Positions 17,881 through 29,809 of a stretch of DNA of 64,000 bases are shown here, piece after piece. The translations under genes were made by a program, and so were the position numbers. Source of the DNA: Hanleya hanleyi (lineage: Eukaryota; Mollusca; Polyplacophora; Lepidopleurida; Hanleyidae); the NCBI GenBank assembly GCA_036873755.1, contig JAVTVY010033792.1, forward strand, positions 1 through 64,000, written 5' to 3'. Every line of letters begins with the position of its first letter. Within the stretch, counting starts at the first letter, position 1. The notes below the pieces were generated by a model. That model saw only the letters and a program-made list of their open reading frames with translations. It did no database searches and was not told the DNA's origin.

Positions 17881-18570
17881 ATTTTGGGCATTTAAGTAAA
17901 AAATGTTTTATCGCTTCTTCTCTGTTGTTGCGCGAGACACATAGTGTTGGTGTCTTCCTGATTAGCATGGGCTGGTGTGACTTTAGTGTGATTTTGCCTA
18001 ATCTTAATGTTGTGATGAAGCGTCGTCACGTTTACTATCTAACTGGAATCCACAAGCCCGTCCTTCTCCATCTAGAATCATATGTGATCATCGGCCAAAT
18101 CACACATCGGCCACGGTTTTCTTTGTTCCATTCATTTTCTCATGTGCTATGTATATGCATGGAGTTAAATATAGATATTTAACTCCATGGTATATGATAG
18201 TATATTCAGTTCCTTAATTCCTAATCCTATAATCAGGTTAAGTCTAATTATGGTGAGGCTGTGTTTGGCTATCCTGTCTGCGGCTTCACAATTTTCTCTG
18301 ATATAAACGTGAACCGGGACCCATGCTAGTTTAGCGCCAATAACATTGTCGCGTATTTGTGTGCATATACTTTCTATTTTGTTTAGAGATCAGGTCTACT
18401 ATCGGATACAGAGTTCTAAGATGATATCACGTCACTTATGGAATCACTTTGAATCACTGTGCAAGTCGGATTATAGCAACTAGAGTATACAGGTATGAAG
18501 CGTGAAGCCTTTCTGTTTGTATCCTGTATTATTTCATGCACTTGTATATTTGGAATCGTCAGTGTACATT
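17880..18570 (-). pseudogene. remnant of a LINE RNase H and zinc-finger tail
   Basis: On the minus strand, KMYTDDSKYTSA near 18560 resembles the first RNase H motif. LAWVPVHVYIRENCEAADRI (about 18310-18250) is a clear fourth RNase H motif. Further on, NREEAIKHFLLKCPKC near 17.9 kb resembles the zinc-finger tail. Many stops separate these pieces. It belongs to the same broad class as the 12-16 kb LINE but is older. Confidence 0.6.
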
Positions 18571-19575
18571 TTCGAAAGATTTTTTTTCAATTACTGTCAA
18601 TATATGTAAGGGTAGTGTCGTTTATATACTCTCGGTTGTCCTCATTCATGAAGTAGTTATGTATGTTCGTGTACAATTGGTATGTGACTAATTGGCAGGG
18701 TGGTCTTCTGTCTGGCAGAGATACGCGAGATTGATATTTCGTGTTCTTCAGATAGCATTTGTGCAGTGTAGCCGAGCGACGGGGAGACTTTTCCCAATTT
18801 CGCTTTCAAATATTTCCTCTTTAAGGGCCAAAGTATGATTTTCCCTGCATATTTCATCCGCTATAGTTTTATAGTCACTCTTTGTGCACCGCTGTCTTGG
18901 TCATTATTCACGGAGAGGGAGTGTTTTCGATGCAAACTTTAAAATTTCTGTCATAGGATGTTTTAAATATAGTGTTGTGTCCTATCCTTTATTCCTAATT
19001 TCCCATTGGGTAATCATCTCATCCTGCCATACACAACTCGGATTTAGGGCGCGGGCTTCGCCCTTGCCCTAAAATATGAACTTCCCCGCACTGACCGTGC
19101 GTAAAATAACGATTTAGCACGCCTATGAAAACATTATTTCTTAGTTCATCAGTTTCTCGCGTTTTTACACAAAGTCATTTGATGGGAACAGTTAATGGTG
19201 ACTGGCCGGAAGATCATACGCAGAAATCATATACGCGCCTGCTCATCTCTCAAAATTTGGGTGATGGCTACCACTTCTTCTAGAGCCTGTTCTCGTAGTA
19301 GGGAGTCTCGCGGAACTAGAATGCATTTTTTCAGTTAACACATGCACGTAATAAGCTCCAAAAAAGCGCGTAATTATTTTAATTTCTGGTTCAATGAATT
19401 TATTCTTGGCCAACTCCCTGCATTGTTGTTGTATTTAGTAAGGTTCATAAACTGATTACAAAATTTAGTGCACTAATCCATCCACAGTCGCTGTTATTTT
19501 GCTAAAATCCCACTGATAAGACCACGCTTCATCGTCATGGGGGGGGGGGGGTTGTTTTAATGTTACACAGCCTGA
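18570..19575. other. no gene seen
   Basis: Contains a GC-rich imperfect hairpin at 19045-19071 (AGGGCGCGGGCTTCGCCCTT) and a ten-G run at 19541-19550. Nothing coding is supported. Confidence 0.45.
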
Positions 19576-19578
19576 CAG

Positions 19579-19866
19579 AAAAATGGTGTTGGACCAACGC
19601 CCTTTTATGGGGTTGAGGGCAAGTCAACAGAGTGGTGTTGAGAAATGGTGTTGACACATGTGAACACTAAAAAATGGTATTGACGTCAGTGCAACACCAA
19701 ATAATGGTGTTGGTTCCACTCCGGTAAGGGGCGTTGAAAATGGCTCAATAAGCGATAAAGTGCTAATATTGGCTCAATACCAAATAATGGTGGGGGCATA
19801 TGATGTTGGTCTAAATTCAACACCATTTATTGGTGTTGAGCTCAACATCATTTCTTGTGTTGATCA
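19579..19866. repeat. dispersed AATGGTGTTG words in both orientations
   Basis: AATGGTGTTG or one-base variants recur at about ten places, and CAACACCA in the reverse sense (19702 and 19820). The spacing is irregular. They could be subterminal repeats of a small DNA element. Confidence 0.55.
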
Positions 19867-19909
19867 CATTGTCCTGGCTGTATATGGTGACAGCCAGTGT
19901 GAATGGTGG

Positions 19910-20065
19910 AGGAAGCCGGAGTATCCGGAAAGAACCACCGCCCGTCGGCAAGTAACTGGCAACCTTTCACACATGCACCAGCGGGGCTCGAACGCATGCC
20001 GGTTCAGCGGTATGAGGCTAGCGATCACCAGCGAAGCGCCTTAGGCCACTCGACCACAGAGGGCT
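19910..20065 (-). mobile_element. tRNA-derived SINE head or tRNA pseudogene
   Basis: On the minus strand, TGGTCGAGTGG (20056-20046) fits an RNA polymerase III A box and GTTCGAGCC (19992-19984) fits a B box, about 60 bases apart. GTGGTCGAGTGGCCTAAGGC is close to the D-arm of Ser/Leu-type tRNAs. The acceptor stem does not pair cleanly and no anticodon arm is convincing, so a SINE or pseudogene is preferred over a working tRNA. Confidence 0.6.
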
Positions 20066-20193
20066 CCCTTATCGTATATAAGGGGATCAACTGGTCTGTA
20101 TTGCTAATGTGACTCCACCAATCAAGTTTTGAACTTGTTGTTGACTGTAAAATAAAGTTAGCAGTGGACGGGAAAAGTTAGTTGGAGCGATGA

Positions 20194-20350
20194 TATAAAA
20201 GGGAGCCTTGCTGTCAGGTCACTCAACGGCGGTTTTAGTTTCGCGCTTTGTCACAAACCCATTTCTTTGTTCGCCTGTGTCGTCACGAAGAACTCGGAAA
20301 GGGATTTATATAGAACCATCAACATTTGTAAAGAACCTTTTTCGCAGGTA
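20194..20350 (+). promoter_or_regulatory. candidate pol II core promoter and non-coding first exon
   Basis: TATAAAAG at 20194 is followed 27 bases later by TCACTC, an initiator-like sequence. Downstream, CTTTTTCGCAGGTATTC near 20337-20353 offers a splice-donor-like CAG/GT. No coding frame is attached. This is a weak call based on spacing alone. Confidence 0.25.
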
Positions 20351-20359
20351 TTCTTAGAG

Positions 20360-21505
20360 ATTCCCTTGTGGCTTGATATCTGTAGAAATTCTAAATCGGG
20401 CAGTAACCCTAACCTCATACGCAAAATAGTAAGTACGTGACAGTGACATTGGTCTTAGTTTAGCGTGGGAAATGCTCCATATTCGGAGAAGTGCAACTGT
20501 ATGATCTCCCTAAAATTCAAATTTGATTGGTTATTCGAAGGAATTTGAAAATCACACAGACATCAAAGAAAATCCTAGTTTCACGGTGTTGCCAAGCTCA
20601 GGCTACTGATTGGCTATATGACATCACGTGCGTTTACGGTTTGAACAATTCATCTCGTGCATAAAGGTAAATAACGGAACGTTAATGTAGTGCTTAACTG
20701 GAAATGTGGAGATGGGTGAATTTGAGCGATGCAAGCGATAAAACCAGACTAAAATCACATGACCACTATGTAGGCCTACCTCATGCAACAACGGAGAAGA
20801 AAGAGCGTCGTTCGCAAGACATTATGTTATAGGTAAATAGATAATTTTATTGCTATTGTTATGCCCATAGCCCTAAAAAGCAGATACATGAACATACATT
20901 AAAATACACATGTAGACAATACACATGACAGACAGAAATTTACACATATTTGACAAGACATTTATAAAGTACATTTACATAGACACCATTGATGGTGAAT
21001 GAAGACAATACACACACAAAACAAACCATACATGTATGTATGACATAAACAAGAACCATACATATTTGACAGAGCTTTACAAGAAGCATTTGTACAAACA
21101 ATGTGAACGGTATATCAAGACAAAACGGTACATATCAAGGGTTATATATACAGGCACAGGTTTCCACAGAGCAGTCGCAGTTTTGCTATTTGTTGTTTTT
21201 GTTTTATTTTATTTAAAAAAAAAAAAAAATCCCCCTGAACGGATCTGTGTGTATGGCAAGGGAATAAAGACAAAGGAAACGTTATCCACTATATACTACT
21301 ATTGCAATTTATGTGCTCTTCATGAACTGCATGACTGATACACATAGTTGAAATTCTTTGTAGACATTTTAAAAAATTTGCTTCTCTATCTTTTGTCAAT
21401 ACAAATTATTTTATTAATTTTACTTCTGCATCTTTTGTTAATTGTTTTAAACTATAATAGTCAGTGCCTGTAAATCTATGAATTGAAGAGAAAAAATGTG
21501 TAACT
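20360..21505. other. no gene seen
   Basis: ACATT/ACATG-rich low-complexity sequence around 20880-21130 and a 15-base A run near 21215. No supported gene. Confidence 0.45.
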
Positions 21506-21510
21506 GTAAA

Positions 21511-21577
21511 GCATTGTGTTGATGGACAGCGAAATCCGCATGTGAAGCAGCCCGAAAACTACAATTTCAATCAATAG
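21511..21577 (+). repeat. dispersed repeat, copy 1
   Basis: GCGAAATCCGCATGTGAAGC, then CTACAATTTCAATCAAT, matches 30866-30940 in the same orientation with about 85 percent identity. It is probably the end of an interspersed element. Confidence 0.6.
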
Positions 21578-21579
21578 AG

Positions 21580-22095
21580 ACATATGCATGTACAATGTTG
21601 CCAAATGCAGATAAGTTATCGAAAATATCTGAATGCAAGAAGGCATTTGCGTACACTTCGCCAGTCTTACCGCGTAAAGATGGCCCAGATGGTTACAGGT
21701 TGTGCAAGAAGGCTGTCAATTTCTGTTCTAAACTTGAGCACGCACGTGTTCACGGAGTTACCTCCCATCTTTTGTCATCTTTATTTTGGAAGGTGTGTTC
21801 TGCTACTGTTCATTAAACGGAGTTGACAGCTATGTTTGTGAGGTCCGTTGGCCGGTCAGTCAACTTTGAGTCAAGGGGAAATCCAAAGAATTAAATCTTT
21901 GGTAAATATTGAAAGGTTGGACTGATACTGATGTGTTCAATAACTTGAGGTATAGTGAATAACTATAGACAAGATTTTACCACTTGTTGTTCTGCTGCTT
22001 TTATGTACGGTGTTTTAAAATGCTGCGGGTCTGTTGAACTTGTTCTGATGTTGAAAACTGGGCTATCGTTCACGACAATGGTACTATCGTCCTGT
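21580..22095. other. no gene seen
   Basis: Short overlapping frames without recognisable motifs. Confidence 0.4.
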
Positions 22096-22456
22096 CGCGG
22101 TCTTTCGTTTCTAAAAATAGCAGGAGTGCTCTAAATCACACTCCTAAAACTCTAAAACTGATTTTCAGGAGTGTGATATCACACTCATTTGGCGAGAGCT
22201 GTTTCTCACACTTTCAGGAGGTTGTGATTAGTTCAACAGTCAGACTTCAGACTTCTTTATTTAGCTAATCACAGCGCCCAACAGATTGAGCAGAACAATT
22301 ACAGTACAGTAATGATTAGAATGATTCACCGTATTGAAACCAAATCAGCCCCCCCCCCCCTCCTCCCCCATTCACAACTGAATGAAATGACTCAGTGCAA
22401 CATATGTACATGTAAGCCATACAGAGGACAGGAGCTCTAGATATTAGCAGAGCATA

Positions 22457-24654
22457 TTATTTGGCCTGTAATAGCTGGTCCCTAGTGGACATACATTCAT
22501 GGACATATTTCCCAAGTAATTTTAAGATATTCGGGTCCTCCCCAGAGAGCAGCCAGATAAACTTTTCGCTTAAATTAAGGAATCTAAAATTCCCATTAAT
22601 ATTGGATACAGACTGTATAAACTTGTTTCTTAGAGTTGTGTAGGAATCACACTCCATCAGAAAATGATATTCGTCCTCCACTTTACTTGACTGACAAAGC
22701 AGACAAAGCCTATCTGCCGTTGGAATCCTAGGTCGGCTGTGTCTGCCCTTTTCAACTTGAAGCTGATGAGAGCTAGTACGCAGTTTACATAAATCAGAAC
22801 GATATTCTTTCTTCAAAACCGATAGATACGGTTCCATATCAAATTTGATTTTGAAGGATCTATAGGTGCACAGTTTGTTACCATATTGCTGATCAGGATG
22901 ACAATCATCCCATAACACTTTGTGCCACCAGTTATAAAATGATGACCGTAAATAAGATCTCCGACAGTATGCGATTAATGGACATATGTTGCACCTTATA
23001 ATACAAATGTTCCAATTTGAGACAGGAAAATATAGCCTTAACATTTGATATCCATGAAATTTTTTCCAAGGTGTCAATATTTAGAGACATATCAAATGCA
23101 CTTTTAACTAGAGCTTGTCCTGGCATATTTGCTAGTCGATGCCAGTATTTCAGCATCATAGAAATCACTTCCAGCACCACTGGGTATCTACCTGACTCAC
23201 CAAAAACTGCACAATTACTACATCTAGTATTTACCCCAAGTACATATTTGCAGAATCGCAGTTGTTGTTTCTCAATGATATCGTTTTTAATCCATTTGTT
23301 CCAAAAGTTTTCTTTGTTTAGTTTTGAGGGCGATATACATCCCCATATCTCGGAGCAATATAGCAGAATGGGTTTGATTGTGTGATCAAAAATATGCAAG
23401 GATGTCGTAACACTAGGAAGATTTCCCGAGAAGCATCTCTTCAGTTTGAAGAAAGCCTTAGATGCTTTGTTTGCAAGCTGCTCTTTTGCCGGTGCCCAAG
23501 AGTCAATCTGAACATCACCTAGATAAAATATTTCTGAACAAGAATACTTATTGCCATTAAATATCATGCATTTTGACTTAGATATATTAACCATAAGGTT
23601 CCATTTGTTACAATATGTCATTAGCTTACTAAGTGAGCTCTGCAGGCCAGATTTACTTTGCGCCAAAAGTACAACATCATCTGCATACAGTAAACAGTTA
23701 ATAGACTCTGATCCAACTTTAACCGGATCACAAGACTGATCAAATATGAGTGGTAAATCATTTATGAATAGTTTAAATAGATTAGGGCTTACATGTATAT
23801 TAAAGAATCCCCTTGACATACCCCAAGGTGGACTCAAACAACTCAGATAAAGCTGCAGAAGTACGTACACATAATTTGTTGTTAAGGTACATATCTTTGA
23901 CAATCCTATAAAAATGACCCCCTATACCAATTGATTGTAACTTGTGAAAAAGACCGTCATGCCAAACAGAATCGAATGCCTTCTTTAGGTCAATAAAGCA
24001 GGTGTAAAGTGGAGCATGTCTAACTTGTTTATAATCATCAACCAAAGTTTTTAAGACAAAGATATGGTCAGATGTTCTGCTACCTTTGGTAAATCCAATT
24101 TGCTCTTGTCGTATAATGTTATTTTTAACAAGGAAAACTTCTAAGCGATTATTTAAAACGGAATTGAAAAGCTTCCCAACACAGTTACATGTACCAATTG
24201 TAAGGCCTCTGTAGTTACCTGGTAATTTCTTATCCCTTGATTTGTGTATGGGAGTCAAGTATCCTTTCTTCCAACTACTTGGGTATCTCGAGTTCGAAAA
24301 AACAAGATTAAACAATTTCCGTAAACAAGAGTTAAGACTGATTTGTCCATGTATAAGCATCTCATTCAGAATACCATCCAGTCCACTTGCTTTATTCGTC
24401 TTTAGCCGTTTGATGGCTTCCACTATTTCAGCAAGTTCAATCCTGTAGTCTAATGGGCAGAACTTATATTGTGACTCAAGGTTTGTTAAACTGTCTCTGA
24501 TAATATTTGAATCTGGACTTGTAGAGGATAACTTATTAAGTGTTTGAAAATGTTGGACCCATTCATCCAAAGGGATGTCAGCATCATTTGAACCTTGACG
24601 GTCATTAAGTTCTTCCAGAATTTTCCAAAATTCTTTGGGATTGTCCGATACCAA
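22457..24654 (-). pseudogene. LINE reverse transcriptase and C-terminal zinc finger
   Basis: The first frame holds KTNKASGLDGILNEML, PGNYRGLTIGTCNCVGKLFN and CFIDLKKAFDSVWHDGL (motif A). After a frame change near 23.85 kb the next frame has CLLYADDVVLLAQS, the intact catalytic YADD, then IKPILLYCSEIWG. A second frame change near 23.0 kb leads to LCLLCQSSKVEDEYHFLMEC, a C-x2-C...H...C finger. No RNase H is visible, in contrast to the 12-16 kb LINE. Confidence 0.85.
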
Positions 24655-24681
24655 ATTGTCTAATTTCTCAATATTTTTTTA

Positions 24682-25026
24682 TCAAAATTGTCTACGTTTC
24701 AGTTTTCTTGCTTTGCGAAGATCTTTTAAAGACTTAAAATATGAAGACCGAATATATGGTACATTAGGGTAAATAGAAAGCAGATAAGCTTTCTGTTCTG
24801 TGCTGCGCCTGAGTTCCTGTTGCGAGTAATCAAACCACTTTGGTGTTTTCAAACGGAGAGATTTGGTTTTACGTTTAAATTTAGATCTAATCTTCTTTAG
24901 CGACATGTCCCCAGCAGTTTTCAAAATAGAATTAAAGTCCCTCACTGCGTCATCTATTTGAGATGACAGGTAGTTTGCACTAAGAAATCTACTAATCAAT
25001 GACTTAACTGAGTTGGACTGGAGCAT
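24682..25026 (-). pseudogene. LINE inter-domain linker before RT
   Basis: A basic frame with LKTPKWFDYSQQELRRSTEQ and SYFKSLKDLRKARKLKRRQF, a pattern usual between the endonuclease and RT of CR1/jockey-type LINEs. It is out of frame with the RT that follows. Confidence 0.6.
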
Positions 25027-25080
25027 AATGCTTCCTGATATTTTGCAGGAGAATCATCTGACCATACAAGCTAAACAAGT

Positions 25081-25332
25081 CAACAAGCTAAAACCCTACT
25101 GACATTCAATTTTGTGATATTGACAATGTAGGGTTTAGCCCTTGAATCGAAATTTCCTATCACAAAATTTCCGCCTCCCGATCTGGGTGACATCGGGTGG
25201 ATTTACGCTCATAAAAAGAAACAATAATACCTACCAATTTGCATTCATTTAGATAGAATACATATTTACCTACTTCCCTGGCCATTTATTTCCTCTGTCC
25301 AGCTCCTTTCATTTCCATAAATGGCAAAAAAA
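25081..25332. repeat. left inner terminal inverted repeat
   Basis: About 250 bp matching 28038-28288 in reverse complement with roughly 85-90 percent identity. Shared blocks include CCTATCACAAAATTTCCGCC and TTCCCTGGCCATTTATTTC. Confidence 0.85.
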
Positions 25333-25717
25333 CCCAAAAACATCGTGCTCTCTTCCAAAAGCTAAATCGGTAGCCATTTTGAAACTATCGTTATGGTGGC
25401 ACGAGGCTGATTGTAATTTTGGGATTGTACACGGGAAAGTCAGAAATGGCTCATTCATAAGATTGTCACATTATCTGCATTTAAATGTAAAATTGCAATT
25501 ATCGGTATCAATCATAAATTTAGAAGGCACATACCGAAAAAGGTAATTTACAGGGGTTTTCATCTCTCTAAGCGACTGGGTCGACTGAGCGGATTAAGGT
25601 TTTCCAACTCTGGCAATCCTGAATCTAGATAGCCGTACGCGGGAGAATCAGAACCACATGAGAGTGTTCTAAATACGGCGGTGAATTTAGGTTTTGAAAG
25701 ATCAAGCGCTATGATTA

Positions 25718-27300
25718 TTTTTATACGCCCGCCAAAAGGCGGACGTATTATGTGATGGCGGTTTCCGTCCGTGTGTCCGTCTGTCCCTCTGTCTGTCTGT
25801 CCGTCCGCCGTGTCCGGTCTATATCTGGAGCAGTTTTTTATTTGCAGTTCCAATTTTTGGTGAGTGGATAGCCCACAGGGAGACGATGTGTTGCGTACCA
25901 AGATGAAGGTCAAGGTCAGAGGTCAAAGGTCACTGGCCTAAAAAACAGGAAATCACTGAAGTGTTCGTGTCCAGTCTATATCTGTGAATGTTTTCTATCC
26001 ACAGTTGAAATTTTTTGTGAGTGGATAAACTAGGTGGAGACGATGTGTCGCGTACCGAAATTGAGGTCGAGGTCAGAGGTCAAAGGTCACTGTTGCCTAA
26101 AATCAGGAAATCATGGATCATTGACAGTTTTCAATCTACAGTTCTAATTTTTGGTGAATAGATGCCCTAGGCGAGAACGATGTGTTGCATACCAAATGTA
26201 GGTCGAGGTCAGAGGTCAAAGGTCAGTGTTACCGAAAAATCAGGAAATCATTAAAAAAAATTTTTTGAGTGGATTCTATAGGGGGAAATGAAGTGTCGCA
26301 TACCAAAAATTAGGTCAAGGTCGACAGTCGAAGGTCACTGTGACCCCAAAATCGGGAAATTATTAAAAATAACATTTTTTTGTGTCAGTAGATACATTAG
26401 GGGGACATGATGTGTCACCTACCAAAATGTAGGTCAAGATCAAAGGTCAAGATCACTGTGACCCCAAAATCATGAAATTGTTAAAAATCATGATTTTTTT
26501 AGTCCATTGAGAAATTACGGGGAGCCGTTTTGTCATATACCAAAATTTAGATCCAGGTCAATGGTTAAGGTCACTGTGACCCCAAAATCAAGGTCAAAGG
26601 TCAGTGTGACCTAAAAATCAGGAAATCATTAAAAATTACAATTTTTTTGTTAGTGAATTCAATAGGGGAAATGAAGTGTCGCATGCCAAAAATTAGGTCA
26701 AGGTCAAAGGTCACTGACTCCAAAATCGGGAAATTATCAAAAATTACATTTTTTTGGTGTCAGTAGATACATTAGAGGGACATGATGTGTCACATACCAA
26801 AATGTAGGTCAAAGGTCAAGGTCAGTGTGACCCCAAAATTGTGAAATTGTTAAAAATCATGATTTTTTGTGTCTAAATGAGAAATTAAGGAGAGACGGTT
26901 TGTCATGTACAAAAATTTAGGTCAAGGTCACTGTGACCCCAGAATCAAAAAATCTTTAAAAATCACTTTTTTGTGTGTCAGTCGATACATTAGGGGGACA
27001 TGATGTGTCACATAACAAAATGTAGGTCAAGGTCGCTGTGACCCCCAAAATCATGAAATTCATAAAAATCATGATTTTTTGTGTCCATTGATACATTGAG
27101 GGAAGACGCTGTATCGTGTACCAAAATTTAGGTCAAGGTCAAAGGTCACTGACTCCAAAATCGGGAAATTATCAAAAATTACATTTTTTGGTGTCAGTAG
27201 TTACATTAGAGGGACATGTGTTACATACCAAAATGTGGGTCAAAGATCAAGGTCACTGTGACTCCAGAATCAAGAAATCATTAAGTCTCATTTTCATATG
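25718..27300. repeat. tandem array rich in AGGTCA half-sites inside a pearl-like element
   Basis: Begins with a hairpin (ATACGCCCGCC and GGCGGACGTAT, 25720-25745) and a GTCTGTC/GTCCGTC-type run (25768-25810). About ten units of 110-160 bp follow, each with GTCAAGGTCAAAGGTCACTG-type and CCAAAATCAGGAAATCATTA-type blocks. Some units contain AGGTCA repeated with spacings of 0-1 base (25906-25936). Confidence 0.8.
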
Positions 27301-28030
27301 CCTGTCGAAGACGAGGTCGTGTAATGCGATGTTGCATTCTGTCCATTCAACCATTAACATTTGTTGTCCATGCGATATCTCTAGTTTCAAGGTATGGATT
27401 GGTACCAAACTTTGAGTATACCTTACTCGCATGGCAAAGAGGAGCCATACATTTTGAGATCAATTTGTCAAAGGTCAAGGTTACAGTCTCCCAAAACTGA
27501 ATCAGATTTAGCTGACTATATGTGTTAGGTTGGAATATGCAGAGTTCTCTCCCCTACATGTATATGGCATTTGTCCTGTGGAGTTGTCTCCCATGTTTGA
27601 AACAGCTACATTTAGTTAAACTGTTGTGAAATGAAAACCATACATTTACTAATTTAACGGGGAGAGGGGTCCTTTATGAACCTGTTTATTAACTAAGAAC
27701 AAAGGTTTACTTCATCAGTTTCTTCTTCTTTCATGAAAAAATCACTTGCCTGAAAGGAATCCTTTTGCAGGAAAACTACTATTTTCTTGTGTTTGACTAT
27801 TGTCTATTCCAGTGTGGGATCTTGCTTCTAGGTCAACTAGTTACCATGAGTTAAGCCCATTTTAGTTTATCATTCAATATAAGATGTGATATATGTCACA
27901 TTCTCAGAAGCACAAAATTGTAGACCTTTCTCTGGATTGCTAGCGACCAATTGGAATCAAGTCTATTAAACAACCTTGAAATTTGGACCAATGTAATTCC
28001 AGATATACGGGCGTATATTGAAGCCCCTTG
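27300..28030. other. diverged end of the array and spacer
   Basis: CTGTCGAAGACGAGG-type text and one further GGTCAAGGTTACAGT block near 27470. Near 28015 GAAGCCCCTTGGGCTTC-like text suggests a closing stem. No gene. Confidence 0.4.
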
Positions 28031-28037
28031 GGCTCTT

Positions 28038-28288
28038 GTTTCTTTTGCCATTTATGGAAATGATAGGAGCTGAACAGATGAAATAAATGGCCAGGGAAGT
28101 AGACAAATATGCATTCTATCCAAACGAATACTAACCAGTAGGTATTATTGTTTTTTTATGAGCGCAAATCCACCAGATGTCACCCAGATCGAGAGGCGGA
28201 AATTTTGTGATAGGAAATTTTGATTCAACGGCTAAATCATGCATTGTCAATATCACAAAATTAAATGTCAGTAGGGTTTAGCTTGTTG
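28038..28288. repeat. right inner terminal inverted repeat
   Basis: Reverse complement of 25081-25332. Beyond it, GTGTGATCACACTCAT with AAAACGAAAG (28310-28342) matches the outer arm near 22098-22190. Confidence 0.85.
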
Positions 28289-28428
28289 AACTAGAGTGTG
28301 ATGGTGTGGGAGTGTGATCACACTCATCAAAAACGAAAGGCTGATGTCGGTGTACAGATATTTACCCACCTGGACTCGAATTTAATCACTTACCTCTGAG
28401 TGTTTAGTCCCGTGATCAGAAAGGTCAT

Positions 28429-28885
28429 TCAATTCAATTCAATTCATTTTATTGTACAAAACACTCATTAGAGTTGGTACAAAACAGTAACAATAACAAA
28501 ATAATATGTGTAATATTGGACTTGTTAGCTGAGCTCCCATGAACGGGTTCTCATATTATCTCAGTTGTATCCTGGAGTCTCTAATTTCTTTGAGATCAAA
28601 GATGTACCGCCCAATAAGGGGCGATAATGTAGGTAAGGGATCCATGACTAGCCTGAATAGTCTCCCCTTGTCTAGTAGGACACTAGGTAATAAGCTGTGC
28701 AAGTTAATCAGATCCTCGATTAATTTCTCTCTAGTTGAGGAATAAGCAGAGCATTCAATTACAAAATGAAATTCATCTTCTACAGATGAGGGACAAAACT
28801 GACAGAACCGTCAGTCTTCTGGCAGTTTGATCTTGTAGGCCAAATTATGTCAGCATGTCAAAAAGGTGACAAAACAATCAAGGCT
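28429..28885 (-). pseudogene. 3' fragment of another CR1-like LINE
   Basis: The minus strand reads CQFCPSSVEDEFHFVIEC, the same C-x2-C...H...C tail as in the 22-25 kb LINE, then KLIEDLINLHSLLPS and RLFRLVMDPL. The 3' end carries a tandem AATTG/AATTC tail (28429-28447), a microsatellite terminus common in CR1/L2-type LINEs. Strongly 5'-truncated. Confidence 0.75.
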
Positions 28886-28924
28886 CTAAATGGAATGTAA
28901 ACTTGTGTTTTCTCCACACATATT

Positions 28925-29804
28925 CAGGGATTCATTCACGTCAGTTCTACGTACCGAATTTCGAAATTTCAACACCAGGTTGTCGGGGAAATCATCTGGT
29001 AAAACTCAAATGTACACCATGGTCGCGGTAGCAAATGTGAATCTGTCGGCAACAACAACATCAAATGTAAACTCCGTCAACTGCTCTGAATTTACCTCTG
29101 ACGACTTAGTCTGTTAACGGGATATATTCATCGTGACTGGTTCATCAGAGGTATGCCAATCGCAACTATTTCTTTGTGTATTCTGTGTGGTCTGTCTTGA
29201 GAAAACAGTAATACTGTATCATTTTCACTTTTGTCTGATCAAACGAAAGTTGACATGAACGTACAGCGTTCGTTTTGAGCACATGACAAGGGAGTGAACT
29301 CTTCCTGCGACGCCATAGCCGGTTCCTCTTGCAAGCGTTTTTGATGTGTCTTTTTTTTTTCCTTCTTTTTCTTTGTTAACAATATTCTATCAAAACAATA
29401 TCATCATCAAGACTCCTATTATTTGTGTAATCCAATACAATCATCGTGTAACTATTTTATAAACCAGTATGATTTTGTTTTTCATCGTTTTTTTCTTACA
29501 ACATAATGATGGAAATGAGTAAATGCGATCAACGACACAAAATGATTTTAATTACACAAAAGGTTAAAAATACATGAATTGGTAACAGTAGACAAAATTC
29601 ATAGAAGGTAACATTTATCCTGGTTTGTAAAACAAATATATACTCAACTTTGGGGGGAAAAATGACCCTGGTTTGTAAAAAATTTATATACTCAACTTTA
29701 GGGAGAAAAAATGCCGATAAATTTTATTTTAACTCAATTTGACTGTAAAAAAACTCAATTTTCCGGATTTCGGTTCGTAAAATTTGGACTTCTATGAATC
29801 CCTG
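28925..29804. mobile_element. MITE-like element with CAGGGATTCAT ends
   Basis: CAGGGATTCAT at 28925-28935 and ATGAATCCCTG at 29794-29804. Inside the left end lies CTACGTACCGAATTTCG; the right end has CCGGATTTCGGTTCG reversed. The interior includes a roughly 50-bp tandem duplication (29618-29710) around ATATACTCAACTTT. The CAGGG terminus is hAT-like, but no clear 8-bp duplication was found. A related copy is at 53595-53844. Confidence 0.6.
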
Positions 29805-29809
29805 AATAT

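Larger units (their letters stand above)
22232..25080 (-). mobile_element. CR1/jockey-like LINE, 5'-truncated
   Basis: On the minus strand: a linker region (25026-24682), RT fingers and palm (24654-23800), RT catalytic core and thumb (23903-22932), and a zinc-finger tail (23077-22457). The 3' UTR contains AATAAA near 22260. No endonuclease or ORF1 is present, so the copy was truncated on insertion. It sits inside the left arm of an inverted-repeat element. Confidence 0.85.
22098..28345. mobile_element. inverted-repeat DNA element, split by a LINE insertion
   Basis: Outer arms: CTTTCGTTT with AGTGTGAT-ATCACACTC near 22098-22190, and the reversed counterpart ending GAAAGG near 28345. Inner arms: about 250 bp at 25081-25332 and its reverse complement at 28038-28288. 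The left arm is interrupted by a LINE between about 22232 and 25080. TAGTTCAACA remains on the left of the LINE and CAACAAGCTAAA on its right, while the right arm has CTAGTTCAACAAGCTAAA uninterrupted. The interior is tandem repeats with no transposase, so the element is non-autonomous. Confidence 0.65.

Noticed and set aside
22349..22368. C-rich run as a regulatory tract
   Set aside because: Simple homopolymer-type sequence without partner motif.
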